From Gemmatimonadota bacterium (GTDB lineage Bacteria > Gemmatimonadota > Gemmatimonadetes > JACCXV01): a DNA stretch of 14,615 nucleotides. Positions 6,778 through 13,713 of this stretch are shown here, piece by piece. A model generated the notes under the pieces. That model searched no databases. It worked only from the letters and a program-made list of their open reading frames with translations, and was not told the origin of the DNA. The stretch covers positions 1-14,615 of the forward strand of contig JACCXV010000099.1 of the NCBI GenBank assembly GCA_013696835.1. Reading direction: 5' to 3'. Each line of letters begins with the position of its first letter. Within the stretch, counting starts at the first letter, position 1. Both the position numbers and the translations under genes were made by a program.

Positions 6778-7606
6778 GCCTCTGCCCGACGGCGGCGACA
6801 GTGACGGCCGGCTGCCGGGTGGCGACCCGCTGCGCTCGACCACCCCGCGCTCGGCGCCGCCGCTCTGGCTGGGAGAAGGCCTGCCCTACGTCAACACGGG
6901 CGATCTCAGCGGGAAGCTGATCACGATCGAGGGCACGGACAGCTCGGGCCGCAGCACGCAGATGAAGGGTTTGCGCGAGTGGCTCGAGGTGCAGGGCTAC
7001 GGCGTCGTGGAGACGGGCTGGACGCGCTCGGAGCTGATGAGCGAGGCGATCAACGTCGCCAAGGCCGGCCACCAGCTGAACCGGGTGACCTTCACCCTGA
7101 TGTACGCGATCGACTTCGCGGACCGGCTGGAGAATCAGATCATCCCAGCGCTGGAGTCTGGCTTCGTCGTGCTCGCCGACCGTTACCTCTACACCGCCCT
7201 CGCTCGCGCGCGGGTGCGGGGCATCGACGAAGAGTGGGTGCGTGCGCTCTACGGCTTCGCGATCCAGCCGGACCTGGTGCTGTACCTGAAGGTGGACGCC
7301 GAGACCCTCATCCGGCGGGTTCTGCAGGGGGACGGGATCGAATACTGGGAAGCGGGCATGGACCTGAACCTGGGCGAGGACCCATACGACAGCTTCATGG
7401 CCTACCAGAGCCGCCTGCTCGACGTCTTCGACGAGCTGAGCGGCGAGTTCGGCTTCCGGATCGTGGACGGGAATCGCTCTATCTACGAGATCCAGCAGGA
7501 CCTGCGACGCGAGATCCGCGAGTTCCTCGATCTCGAGGACACGCAGGGAGGCGTGCTCGAGATCGAGGAGTTCACGCGCGGCCCGGCCACGGGTTGGAGT
7601 CGCTGA
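6770..7606 (+). CDS. Thymidylate-kinase-like protein, copy 2 (P-loop Lys replaced by Arg)
   Basis: 278-residue paralogue of the preceding kinase-like protein, sharing DFADRLxxxIIPAL, VVLADRYxYTA, WVRALYxFAxxPDxxLY and EAGMDLxL in the same order. Its P-loop is GTDSSGRST at 55-63: Arg61 occupies the place of the invariant Walker A lysine, read directly from codon CGC. This usually impairs phosphoryl transfer, so the protein may be a pseudokinase, a regulatory partner of copy 1, or an enzyme with adapted chemistry. The REPGG motif is also missing (VETGWTRSELMSEAIN at this place). About 45 extra N-terminal residues, Pro/Gly-rich and probably disordered, precede the domain, and the tail (250-278) is acidic. 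ATG 6770 overlaps the stop of copy 1 by eight bases. No terminator is evident in the 78-base gap to the convergent porin gene. Confidence 0.78.
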   Translation: MREPLPDGGDSDGRLPGGDPLRSTTPRSAPPLWLGEGLPYVNTGDLSGKLITIEGTDSSGRSTQMKGLREWLEVQGYGVVETGWTRSELMSEAINVAKAGHQLNRVTFTLMYAIDFADRLENQIIPALESGFVVLADRYLYTALARARVRGIDEEWVRALYGFAIQPDLVLYLKVDAETLIRRVLQGDGIEYWEAGMDLNLGEDPYDSFMAYQSRLLDVFDELSGEFGFRIVDGNRSIYEIQQDLRREIREFLDLEDTQGGVLEIEEFTRGPATGWSR

Positions 7607-7684
7607 ACGGCCCCAGCCGAGGACCGCACAAGTGCGAACGCGCTTCCGGCGTGCGTACTCGCGTCCCGTGCCGCCGGCCGGGCG

Positions 7685-8836
7685 TCAGAAGACGAGTTGC
7701 GTCTGCAGCCTGAGAGCCGATTCCGACGCCACATCGTCGTTCTGGAACGTCACGACGTCGTAGTTGACCTGGAGCTTGGCGCTGGAGCCGAAGTAAAGGT
7801 TTATCCCGGGGGTGAGCAGCACGAGGGCGTCATCGTCGGCAGAGTCGTCGGGATCGAAGCGGTCGGCGCGCAACGCAGGGCCGACGCCCGACAGCAGTCG
7901 ATCCTCGAAGGCGACGAGCCACTCCGCCCAGGCCGTGATCCCCAGGAATGTTCCGAACTCGATGTCCCGGCCGTCGGTGCCGAGCGCCGCGGGGTTGTCA
8001 CCCGTGAACGCCGCAAGTGCAGCGTGTGGCCCGGGGAGGTTGTACGCGCCGTATTCGGCGAATGCCTCGAAAGCCGCGCCGTAGCGGGGGTCCGTCACGC
8101 GGATGGAGTCGCTCCCCACGACCCGGAGCGTGTCCCGAGGGCTCCCGAAAAAGCCGTTCGTGGCAACGGCGGCGCCGATCATCAGCGGCTTCGTGCTCTT
8201 CTCGGGCAGCTCGAAGATGCTGTACTCCACGCGGGCGGCGAGCTCCTTCCCGTCGTTGTCCTCGTTGTTCTCGCCGCTCCCGAGCCATCCTCCCGCCAGC
8301 AGCGTGAGTCGGTCCCCCGTAGCCTTCCACGTCGCCATCACGCCCCGGCTGCGCCCGGCGTAGCGTGCGCCCAGCAGGAAGTCGGATGTCGCGCTCGACC
8401 GCAATCCGCGGACTCGGTTCCCTCGCTCGATCACCAGGAGACGTTTGGACGACGCGAGCTCGATCTGGTTGAACGGCAGCTTGAACTGGCCGGCGCGAAA
8501 TGCCCAGTGTGGCGACAACCGATAGTCGACGTACGCGTCACGCACACGGGCGCGCTGACTGTCGAACTCGCCGATCAGCCGGCCCGAGAACCCGTCCCCC
8601 GCGTCACCCTCGAGGGTTACACGCATGCGCCGGAGCTCGGCCTCCCATTCCGGAACGCTGTCGATCGTCGAGGAGTGAACCTGAAACTGGAGCTGCCCCT
8701 CGATCTTGATGGACCTCCCCGCGGCAGGCACCACGGTCGGGGTGGGAGGTGCTGCTTCCTGGGCGAAAGCGATGCGGGGCGGGATCAGCAGCAAAGCCAC
8801 GAGCAGCACTCTCCGGATCACGCTGTCATGCTCCAT
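7685..8836 (-). CDS. OprO/OprP-type phosphate-selective porin
   Basis: 383-residue outer-membrane beta-barrel. The start ATG at 8836 follows a G-rich ribosome-binding run and gives a clean signal peptide: basic VIRR, hydrophobic VLLVALLLIPP and an AFA cleavage site before Gln26. The longer open frame to 8929 would bury this signal. After it come alternating amphipathic strands, e.g. WEAELRRMRVTLEGDAGDGF, FSGRLIGEFDSQRARVRDAYVDY and FRAGQFKLPFNQIELASS, which match the phosphate-selective porin O/P family. The protein ends in Phe (LRLQTQLVF), the usual barrel-assembly signature. It is divergent from pstS across a Pho box, so it probably admits phosphate or polyphosphate during starvation. Anion selectivity is inferred from family and context, since the binding lysines of OprP cannot be placed without an alignment. 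Confidence 0.85.
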   Translation of the reverse strand: MEHDSVIRRVLLVALLLIPPRIAFAQEAAPPTPTVVPAAGRSIKIEGQLQFQVHSSTIDSVPEWEAELRRMRVTLEGDAGDGFSGRLIGEFDSQRARVRDAYVDYRLSPHWAFRAGQFKLPFNQIELASSKRLLVIERGNRVRGLRSSATSDFLLGARYAGRSRGVMATWKATGDRLTLLAGGWLGSGENNEDNDGKELAARVEYSIFELPEKSTKPLMIGAAVATNGFFGSPRDTLRVVGSDSIRVTDPRYGAAFEAFAEYGAYNLPGPHAALAAFTGDNPAALGTDGRDIEFGTFLGITAWAEWLVAFEDRLLSGVGPALRADRFDPDDSADDDALVLLTPGINLYFGSSAKLQVNYDVVTFQNDDVASESALRLQTQLVF

Positions 8837-8909
8837 GCCGCCCCCCGCGATGGTGGTCACTCGGGCCACACGTGTTCTCGCTGTGGATGAATGCCAAACG
8901 CCCGTGCCT

Positions 8910-8938
8910 TTGTCGCAAATCTGTCGCATTCTCGTAAC
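8910..8938 (+). promoter_or_regulatory. Pho box (PhoB-binding site) upstream of pstS
   Basis: TTGTCGC (8910-8916), AAAT, CTGTCGC (8921-8927) closely follows the PhoB consensus of two CTGTCAT-like heptamers separated by an AT-rich tetramer. A weaker third repeat, TCGTAAC (8932-8938), continues the 11-base period. The site sits between the divergent porin (start 8836) and pstS (start 8983), so PhoB, encoded at 13710, could activate both. The repeats are seen; PhoB binding is inferred from family knowledge and the downstream genes. Confidence 0.8.
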
Positions 8939-8948
8939 GATGCACGGT

Positions 8949-8954
8949 TAGGGT
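8949..8954 (+). promoter_or_regulatory. Candidate -10 box of the pstS promoter
   Basis: TAGGGT begins ten bases after the third Pho-box repeat, the spacing expected when PhoB replaces a -35 element. The match to TATAAT is only partial, as is usual in PhoB-dependent promoters. GGTACT at 8952-8957 is an alternative. Confidence 0.35.
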
Positions 8955-8970
8955 ACTGCGAAGGTAAACC

Positions 8971-8977
8971 AAAGGAG
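8971..8977 (+). promoter_or_regulatory. Shine-Dalgarno site of pstS
   Basis: AAAGGAG lies five bases before the ATG at 8983 and fixes the pstS start. It is among the strongest ribosome-binding sites in the window, as expected for a highly expressed binding protein. Confidence 0.8.
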
Positions 8978-8982
8978 ACCCG

Positions 8983-10104
8983 ATGGCGCGACGGCGGCTG
9001 ATGGATCTGGTTACGGTCTTGTGTCTTGGCTCGTGGGTGGCGTGCGGGGGAGGCGGCGCCCCGGAGGACCGAGATCCCGCTGACACCGCGGGAGACGAGC
9101 GTGCCGCCGGCGATGGGCCACGTCTCTCGGGAGCGGTTCGGGGCGACGGCTCCAGCACGGTCTTCCCGATCATGGAAGCGGTATCGGAGGAGTTCCAGAA
9201 GGAGAACCCGGGCGTGCGCGTGACGGTGGGCATCTCGGGCACGGGAGGAGGGTTCAAGAAGTTCTGCGCCGGCGAGACGGACCTCTCCAACGCGTCGCGC
9301 CCGATCAAGGAGACCGAGCTGGAGGCCTGCCGCGCGGCGGGCGTGGATTTCGTCGAGCTGCCGATCGCCTTCGACGGGCTGTCGGTGCTCGCGAACCCGG
9401 CGAACGACTTCGCGCAATGCATGACGCTTCCGGAGCTGAAGAAGCTCTGGCAGCCGGAAGCGCAGGGGAAGGTGATGCGCTGGAACCAGGTGCGCGCCGC
9501 CTGGCCGGCGCAGGAGATCCACCTGTACGGGGCGGGCACGGACAGCGGCACGTACGACTATTTCACCGAGGCCGTCGTCGGGGAGGAGGGCGCCAGCCGC
9601 GGGGACTTCACCTCGAGCGAGGACGACAACGTGATCGTCCAGGGAATCTCCGGCGATCCGCGGGGACTCGGGTTCTTCGGGTACGCTTACTACGAGCAGA
9701 ACAAGGATCGCCTCAAGCTCCTGGAGGTGGATGGCGGTGATGGCTGCGTGGCGCCCTCTCCGGAGACGATCGCCAACGGCACGTACAAGCCGCTTTCAAG
9801 GCCCCTCTTCATCTACGTGAGGACCACGGCGCTGGACCGCCCGGAGGTGAAGGCCTTCATCGACTACGCCATCACCAACGCCACCTCGCTGGTTGCCGAG
9901 ACGGGCTACATCCCGCTCACCGACGAGTTGTACCGCCTGGCGCGGACGCGGGCTGGGAAGCGCACCCCCGGTTCGATCTACGAGGGCGGTGGCTCCCAGG
10001 CCGGCACGCGGCTCCAGGACCTGCTGGAGGCGGAGGAGGCCGGAGCGGGCGGCGACGATACGGGCCCCGATGGAACGGTCCGTGGCGACTCGGCGGCTGC
10101 CTGA
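8983..10104 (+). CDS. pstS: PstS phosphate-binding lipoprotein
   Basis: 373-residue periplasmic phosphate-binding protein of the PstSCAB ABC importer. The N terminus is a lipoprotein-type signal: RRR, a hydrophobic stretch, then SWVAC with Cys21 as the likely lipidated residue, followed by a flexible Gly/Asp/Ala linker. Family motifs are clear: VRGDGSSTVFPI at 52-63 (phosphate loop), GISGTGGGFKKFCAGETDLS at 83-102 with NASRPI after it, IAFDGLSVLANP at 128-139, LYGAGTDSGTYDYF at 181-194, and GFFGYAYYEQN at 230-240. Cys95, Cys116, Cys146 and Cys255 may form disulfides. The last 45 or so residues form a Gly/Asp/Ala-rich tail beyond the normal domain end. It is first in the pst operon, 37 bases before pstC, under a Pho box. 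Confidence 0.95.
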   Translation: MARRRLMDLVTVLCLGSWVACGGGGAPEDRDPADTAGDERAAGDGPRLSGAVRGDGSSTVFPIMEAVSEEFQKENPGVRVTVGISGTGGGFKKFCAGETDLSNASRPIKETELEACRAAGVDFVELPIAFDGLSVLANPANDFAQCMTLPELKKLWQPEAQGKVMRWNQVRAAWPAQEIHLYGAGTDSGTYDYFTEAVVGEEGASRGDFTSSEDDNVIVQGISGDPRGLGFFGYAYYEQNKDRLKLLEVDGGDGCVAPSPETIANGTYKPLSRPLFIYVRTTALDRPEVKAFIDYAITNATSLVAETGYIPLTDELYRLARTRAGKRTPGSIYEGGGSQAGTRLQDLLEAEEAGAGGDDTGPDGTVRGDSAAA

Positions 10105-10131
10105 AGTCGACGCGGGTCTGTGACTCACGCG

Positions 10132-10140
10132 AGGGGGTGA
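10132..10140 (+). promoter_or_regulatory. Shine-Dalgarno site for the upstream pstC start
   Basis: AGGGGGTGA resembles the full anti-16S pairing sequence AGGAGGTGA and lies immediately before the GTG at 10142. It is the main argument for the long form of PstC over the internal ATG at 10319. Confidence 0.6.
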
Positions 10141-10141
10141 C

Positions 10142-11266
10142 GTGGTCGGGACAGAGCGGCTCGGTGACGGGAGGTTGAAGGAGGCGGCCCCGGCGGGGCC
10201 GCCTCCGGGGCCCAGGCCGGAAGCGGGCGAACGCGTCCCCGAGGCCGTGGAATCGCGCGACGCCGGCTCGGGCCCTTCCCCGGTGTCGGTCACGCCGGCC
10301 GCGGTCGTCGGTGGGGCGATGGTGGCCAGCCGGGGCTCGGGACCCGCCACGCGCGGGACCCTCACGGCTGCGACCGGCGCGCGCCGGCTGCACCGCGGCA
10401 GGGAGCACGCGATCCACGCGGCGCTCTTCCTCTGCGGCGCCGTGTCGATCCTCACGACGGCGGGCATCGTCGCGGTGCTGATCGTGGAGACGGTGGCGTT
10501 CTTCCGCGAGGTGCCGCTCCTCGACTTCCTCACGGACACGCAGTGGACGCCTCTGTTCGCCGAGAAGCACTTCGGGATCCTGCCCCTGCTGAACGCGACG
10601 CTGCTCATCTCCGCCGGGGCCATGGTCGTCGCGCTCCCGCTGGGGCTCGGCAGCGCGGTCTACCTGAACGAGTACGCACGGCCACGGGTTCGCGCCGTGC
10701 TGAAGCCCCTGCTCGAGGTGCTGGCGGGGATCCCGACCGTCGTCTACGGCTATTTCGCGCTGCTCTTCGTGACGCCCATCCTGCGCAGCTTCGTCCCCGA
10801 GACGCAGATCTTCAACGCGCTCTCGGCGGCGATCGTGATGGGCATCATGATCCTGCCGATGGTCTCCTCGCTCAGCGAGGACGCCATGAACGCGGTGCCC
10901 ACGTCCCTGCGTGAGGCCGCCCAGGCGCTCGGCGCCACGCGCGTCGAGACGTCGCTGCGGGTGATCATCCCGGCTGCGCTCTCCGGCATCGCAGCCTCGT
11001 TCATCCTGGCCATCTCGCGCGCCATCGGCGAAACGATGATCGTCACGGTCGCCGCGGGGCAGATGCCGCGCCTCTCGTGGAACCCGCTCGAGGGGATGGA
11101 GACGATGACCGCCTACATCGTGCAGGTGAGCCTGGGCGACACACCGACCGGGACCCTCGCGTACAAGACGATCTTCGCGGTCGGGATGACCCTCTTCGTG
11201 ATCACGCTCGGATTGAACTTCCTGAGCCAGTGGTTCGTGCGCCGCTTCCGCGAGGTCTACGAATGA
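10142..11266 (+). CDS. pstC: PstC phosphate ABC transporter permease, with long N-terminal extension
   Basis: 374-residue inner-membrane permease. About 88 hydrophilic Pro/Ala/Gly/Arg-rich residues precede the first membrane segment (about 92-120). Further hydrophobic segments lie at about 147-170, 192-215, 224-245, 278-305 and 340-362. The binding-protein-dependent transport EAA loop is REAAQALGATRVETSLRVI at 257-275, followed by the family's SRAIGETMIV at 292-301. VLAGIPTVVYGYFALLF at 193-209 is typical of PstC. The GTG at 10142 has a strong Shine-Dalgarno sequence. An ATG at 10319 (residue 60, GGTGGGG upstream) would give a more ordinary length and would leave the hairpin at 10180-10206 untranslated, so the start is open. 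PstA follows 10 bases after the stop. Confidence 0.9.
   Translation: MVGTERLGDGRLKEAAPAGPPPGPRPEAGERVPEAVESRDAGSGPSPVSVTPAAVVGGAMVASRGSGPATRGTLTAATGARRLHRGREHAIHAALFLCGAVSILTTAGIVAVLIVETVAFFREVPLLDFLTDTQWTPLFAEKHFGILPLLNATLLISAGAMVVALPLGLGSAVYLNEYARPRVRAVLKPLLEVLAGIPTVVYGYFALLFVTPILRSFVPETQIFNALSAAIVMGIMILPMVSSLSEDAMNAVPTSLREAAQALGATRVETSLRVIIPAALSGIAASFILAISRAIGETMIVTVAAGQMPRLSWNPLEGMETMTAYIVQVSLGDTPTGTLAYKTIFAVGMTLFVITLGLNFLSQWFVRRFREVYE
10180..10206 (+). promoter_or_regulatory. Perfect GC hairpin between the pstS stop and the PstC membrane domain
   Basis: GGAGGCGGCCCC (10180-10191) and GGGGCCGCCTCC (10195-10206) form a perfect 12-bp stem with a 3-base loop. It lies 75 bases after the pstS stop and inside the predicted N-terminal extension of pstC. 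There is no T-run, so it is not a classic terminator. Such stems after the binding-protein gene are known in ABC importer operons to protect the upstream transcript or reduce readthrough, giving more binding protein than permease. That role is inferred here. Confidence 0.5.
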
Positions 11267-11276
11267 GGGTGCCCGA

Positions 11277-12200
11277 GTGACGGTCGGCCATGACGGTGGA
11301 CGAATGACGGCGCAGCTCCCCACGGCGGGCTTCCGCGACCCGGAGTTCGCGAGGCGGCTGGGGCGCCGGCATCGCGCGGGCACGTGGTACAAGTGGATCT
11401 GCTTCGCCGCGGCCGCTGTGGGTGTGCTGACGCTGGCCGTGCTCCTGACGGATGTCCTGATCGACGGCGCGCGCCGCCTGTCTCCGGAGTTCCTCTCGAG
11501 CTTCCCGTCGCGCCGGCCCGAGTCGGCTGGGATCAAGGCCGCGCTCTGGGGCTCGATCTGGATGATCTCGCTCACCGCGCTCATGGCCTTTCCTCTGGGC
11601 GTGGGGGCTGCGATCTACCTCGAGGAGTACGCCGCACGAAACTGGCTGAACCGGCTGATCGAGGTGAACATCGCCAACCTGGCGGGCGTGCCATCGATCG
11701 TGTACGGCTTGCTGGGTCTGGAGCTGTTCGTTCGCGCGCTGGGCTTCGGCAGGAGCCTGCTTGCGGGTTCGGCGACCATGGCGCTGCTGATCCTGCCGGT
11801 GATCATCATCGCGTCGCGGGAGGCGATCCGCGCCGTCCCGGGGTCCATCCGCGAGGCCTCGTACGCGCTGGGGGCGAGCCGCTGGCAAACGACGCGCCAC
11901 CACGTGCTGCCATCGGCGTTCGCCGGGATCCTGACGGGAACGATTCTGGCGCTCTCGCGGGCGATCGGGGAGACCGCACCCCTGATCATGATCGGCGCCC
12001 TCACGTTCATCGCCTTCGTGCCCGAGGGGGTGCTCGACCCGTTCACGGCGCTGCCGATCCAGATCTTCAACTGGGTGAGCCGGCCCCAGCCGGGGTTCCA
12101 CGTGAACGCCGCGGCCGGCATCCTGGTCCTGCTCGCGGTGCTCCTGCTGATGAACTCCGTGGCGATCGTGCTGCGCAACCGGTTCCAGAGGAAGTGGTGA
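11277..12200 (+). CDS. pstA: PstA phosphate ABC transporter permease
   Basis: 307-residue inner-membrane permease that pairs with PstC. Hydrophobic segments lie at about residues 40-62, 88-112, 130-152, 163-180, 212-247 and 276-298. The EAA loop is REASYALGASRWQTTRHHVL at 192-211, followed by LALSRAIGETAPLIMIGA at 224-241, a strong PstA signature; NLAGVPSIVYGLLGLELF at 134-151 is likewise typical. The start is GTG at 11277, with GAGGGTG upstream and a 10-base gap after pstC. An ATG at 11304 with GGTGGA before it would drop nine residues and is nearly as good. The TGA overlaps the pstB start (GTGA), indicating translational coupling. Confidence 0.93.
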   Translation: MTVGHDGGRMTAQLPTAGFRDPEFARRLGRRHRAGTWYKWICFAAAAVGVLTLAVLLTDVLIDGARRLSPEFLSSFPSRRPESAGIKAALWGSIWMISLTALMAFPLGVGAAIYLEEYAARNWLNRLIEVNIANLAGVPSIVYGLLGLELFVRALGFGRSLLAGSATMALLILPVIIIASREAIRAVPGSIREASYALGASRWQTTRHHVLPSAFAGILTGTILALSRAIGETAPLIMIGALTFIAFVPEGVLDPFTALPIQIFNWVSRPQPGFHVNAAAGILVLLAVLLLMNSVAIVLRNRFQRKW

Positions 12201-13021
12201 GCGCCGCGCCGGGGCCTGCGACGCCGGTCCCCGTGGTAGCGCCGGCCCCTCCAGCCGGGCGCTTCAAAGCGGCGGGGAACGCGCTCGAGATCCGCGACGT
12301 GAGCGTCTACTACGGCGACGTGCATGCCGTCAAGAACGTCTCGCTCGACATTCCGACTCGGGCCATCGTGGCGATGATCGGCCCCTCGGGGTGCGGGAAG
12401 TCCACGCTGCTGCGCTCGCTGAACCGGATGAACGATCTCGTGGTGAGCGCCCGCGTGGAGGGTCAGGTGCTCTTCCGCGGTGAGAACCTGATCGGCAGGG
12501 GCGTCGATCCGGTGGAGGTCCGGCGGCGGATCGGGATGGTGTTCCAGAAGCCGAATCCCTTCCCGAAGTCGATCTACGACAACGTGGCGTTCGGTCCGCG
12601 GATCAACGGCATGCCGGGCGACATGGACGAGATCGTGGAGACCTCGCTCCGCCAGGCAGCGCTGTGGGAAGAGGTGAAGCATCGGCTGCGCGAGAGCGCG
12701 CTGGGGCTCTCCGGCGGGCAGCAGCAGCGGCTGTGCATCGCCCGCGCGCTGGCGGTCAAGCCCGAGATCCTGCTCCTCGACGAGCCGGCCTCGGCGCTCG
12801 ACCCGATTGCCACCGCCAAGATCGAGGAGCTCCTGAAGGAGCTGCAGCGCGAGTACACGATCGTCATCGTCACGCACAACATGCAGCAGGCCGCGCGCGT
12901 CTCGGACCTGACGGCGTTCATGTACCTGGGGCGCCTCATGGAGTACAACGTGACCGACGACATCTTCACGAATCCCCGGGTCAGGGAAACCGAGGACTAC
13001 ATCACGGGGAGGTTCGGCTGA
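12197..13021 (+). CDS. pstB: PstB phosphate ABC transporter ATP-binding protein
   Basis: 274-residue cytoplasmic ATPase that powers phosphate import. Walker A is GPSGCGKST at 62-70, followed by LLRSLNRMNDL, which is diagnostic for PstB. The Q-loop is MVFQKPNPFPKSIYDNVAFG at 114-133, the signature LSGGQQQR at 171-178, Walker B ILLLDEP at 191-197 with the D-loop SALDP, and the switch histidine His227 in VTHNMQQA. The start is GTG at 12197, overlapping the pstA TGA by four bases with an AGAGGA run upstream; the frame stays open far upstream, but those codons belong to pstA's other frame. A 25-residue Pro/Ala-rich leader precedes the first strand. The stop shares one base with the phoU ATG (TGATG). 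Confidence 0.96.
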   Translation: MSAAPGPATPVPVVAPAPPAGRFKAAGNALEIRDVSVYYGDVHAVKNVSLDIPTRAIVAMIGPSGCGKSTLLRSLNRMNDLVVSARVEGQVLFRGENLIGRGVDPVEVRRRIGMVFQKPNPFPKSIYDNVAFGPRINGMPGDMDEIVETSLRQAALWEEVKHRLRESALGLSGGQQQRLCIARALAVKPEILLLDEPASALDPIATAKIEELLKELQREYTIVIVTHNMQQAARVSDLTAFMYLGRLMEYNVTDDIFTNPRVRETEDYITGRFG

Positions 13022-13713
13022 TGGCCATGGAGCGGCACTTCGAGCACCAGCTCGCCGATCTGCAGAACAGGATCCTCACGATGGCCGGTCTCGCCGAGGA
13101 GCAGCTGCGCAGCTCCATAAAGTCCTTCCTCGATCGAGACGCGGACCTCGCCCACGAGGTGCTGGAGTCCGACCGGCGGATCGACGCCATGGAGAACGAG
13201 ATCGACGAGGAGGGGATCCACCTGCTGGCGACCCAGCAACCGATGGCGCGCGACCTGCGGCTCATCACCATGATCCTCAAGATGAGCAGCGATCTCGAGC
13301 GCATCGGAGACCATGCGGTGAACGTCGCCGAGTCCGTCCTGCGCCTGCGCAGCACTCCCGCCGTGGAGCCGCCGCCCGAGATCAACGGCATGGCGGAGAT
13401 CGCGATCGAGATGGTCAAGGACGCCGTGGATGCCTTCGTGGAGCGCGACCCCAAGGCCGCGGTCGCGATCCTGCGGCGCGACGACGTCGTGGACCGCTAC
13501 GACGACAGCGTCTTCCGGGTCCTGCTCACCATCATGATGGAGAATCCGCGACGGATCTCGTGGGGCATGGAGATCCTGCTCGTGAGCCGCAACCTCGAGC
13601 GCATCGCCGACATGGCGACGAACATCGCCGAGGACGTGATCTACATCGTCGAGGCGCGCAACGTGAAGCACCACGCGGGCGAGGTCGTTCTCGAGGCCGG
13701 GGGGACGGCATGA
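13021..13713 (+). CDS. phoU: PhoU phosphate-signalling regulator
   Basis: 230-residue all-helical protein made of two PhoU repeats. The conserved metal-binding motifs appear once per repeat: KMSSDLERIGDHAVNVAE at 87-104 and LVSRNLERIADMATNIAEDV at 187-206. ARDLRLITMILK at 76-87 is also characteristic. In known systems PhoU links PstSCAB occupancy to PhoR and keeps PhoB inactive when phosphate is sufficient; loss often raises polyphosphate, which fits the CHAD/Ppx genes nearby. The ATG at 13021 shares its first base with the pstB stop, with GGGGAGG eight bases upstream; an ATG two codons later is a less likely start. The stop overlaps phoB by four bases (ATGA). Confidence 0.95.
   Translation: MAMERHFEHQLADLQNRILTMAGLAEEQLRSSIKSFLDRDADLAHEVLESDRRIDAMENEIDEEGIHLLATQQPMARDLRLITMILKMSSDLERIGDHAVNVAESVLRLRSTPAVEPPPEINGMAEIAIEMVKDAVDAFVERDPKAAVAILRRDDVVDRYDDSVFRVLLTIMMENPRRISWGMEILLVSRNLERIADMATNIAEDVIYIVEARNVKHHAGEVVLEAGGTA

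Noticed and set aside
7607..7684. Possible bidirectional terminator between the second kinase gene and the porin
   Set aside because: Only a short CGCAC-AA-GTGCG palindrome (7625-7636) and weak GC pairings are present, with no T-tract on either strand; not enough to call.
7697..8890. Plus-strand open frame (397 codons) opposite the porin
   Set aside because: The minus-strand reading has a signal peptide, beta-barrel pattern and terminal Phe; the plus-strand reading has none of these.
8837..8929. Extended porin start at 8929
   Set aside because: It would place 31 residues before the signal peptide and run through the Pho box; ATG 8836 with a G-rich ribosome-binding run fits better.
8935..8950. 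Imperfect TAAC/GTTA inverted repeat after the Pho box
   Set aside because: The arms are only four bases, and its first arm is better explained as part of the third Pho repeat.
9917..11584. Long minus-strand open frame (555 codons) opposite pstS/pstC/pstA
   Set aside because: It is antisense to three clearly identified genes, is Arg/His/Asp-rich without recognisable domains, and is the kind of open frame expected by chance opposite high-GC3 genes.
11615..12877. Minus-strand open frame (420 codons) opposite pstA/pstB
   Set aside because: Fully antisense to conserved PstA and PstB coding sequence; no domain or membrane pattern of its own.
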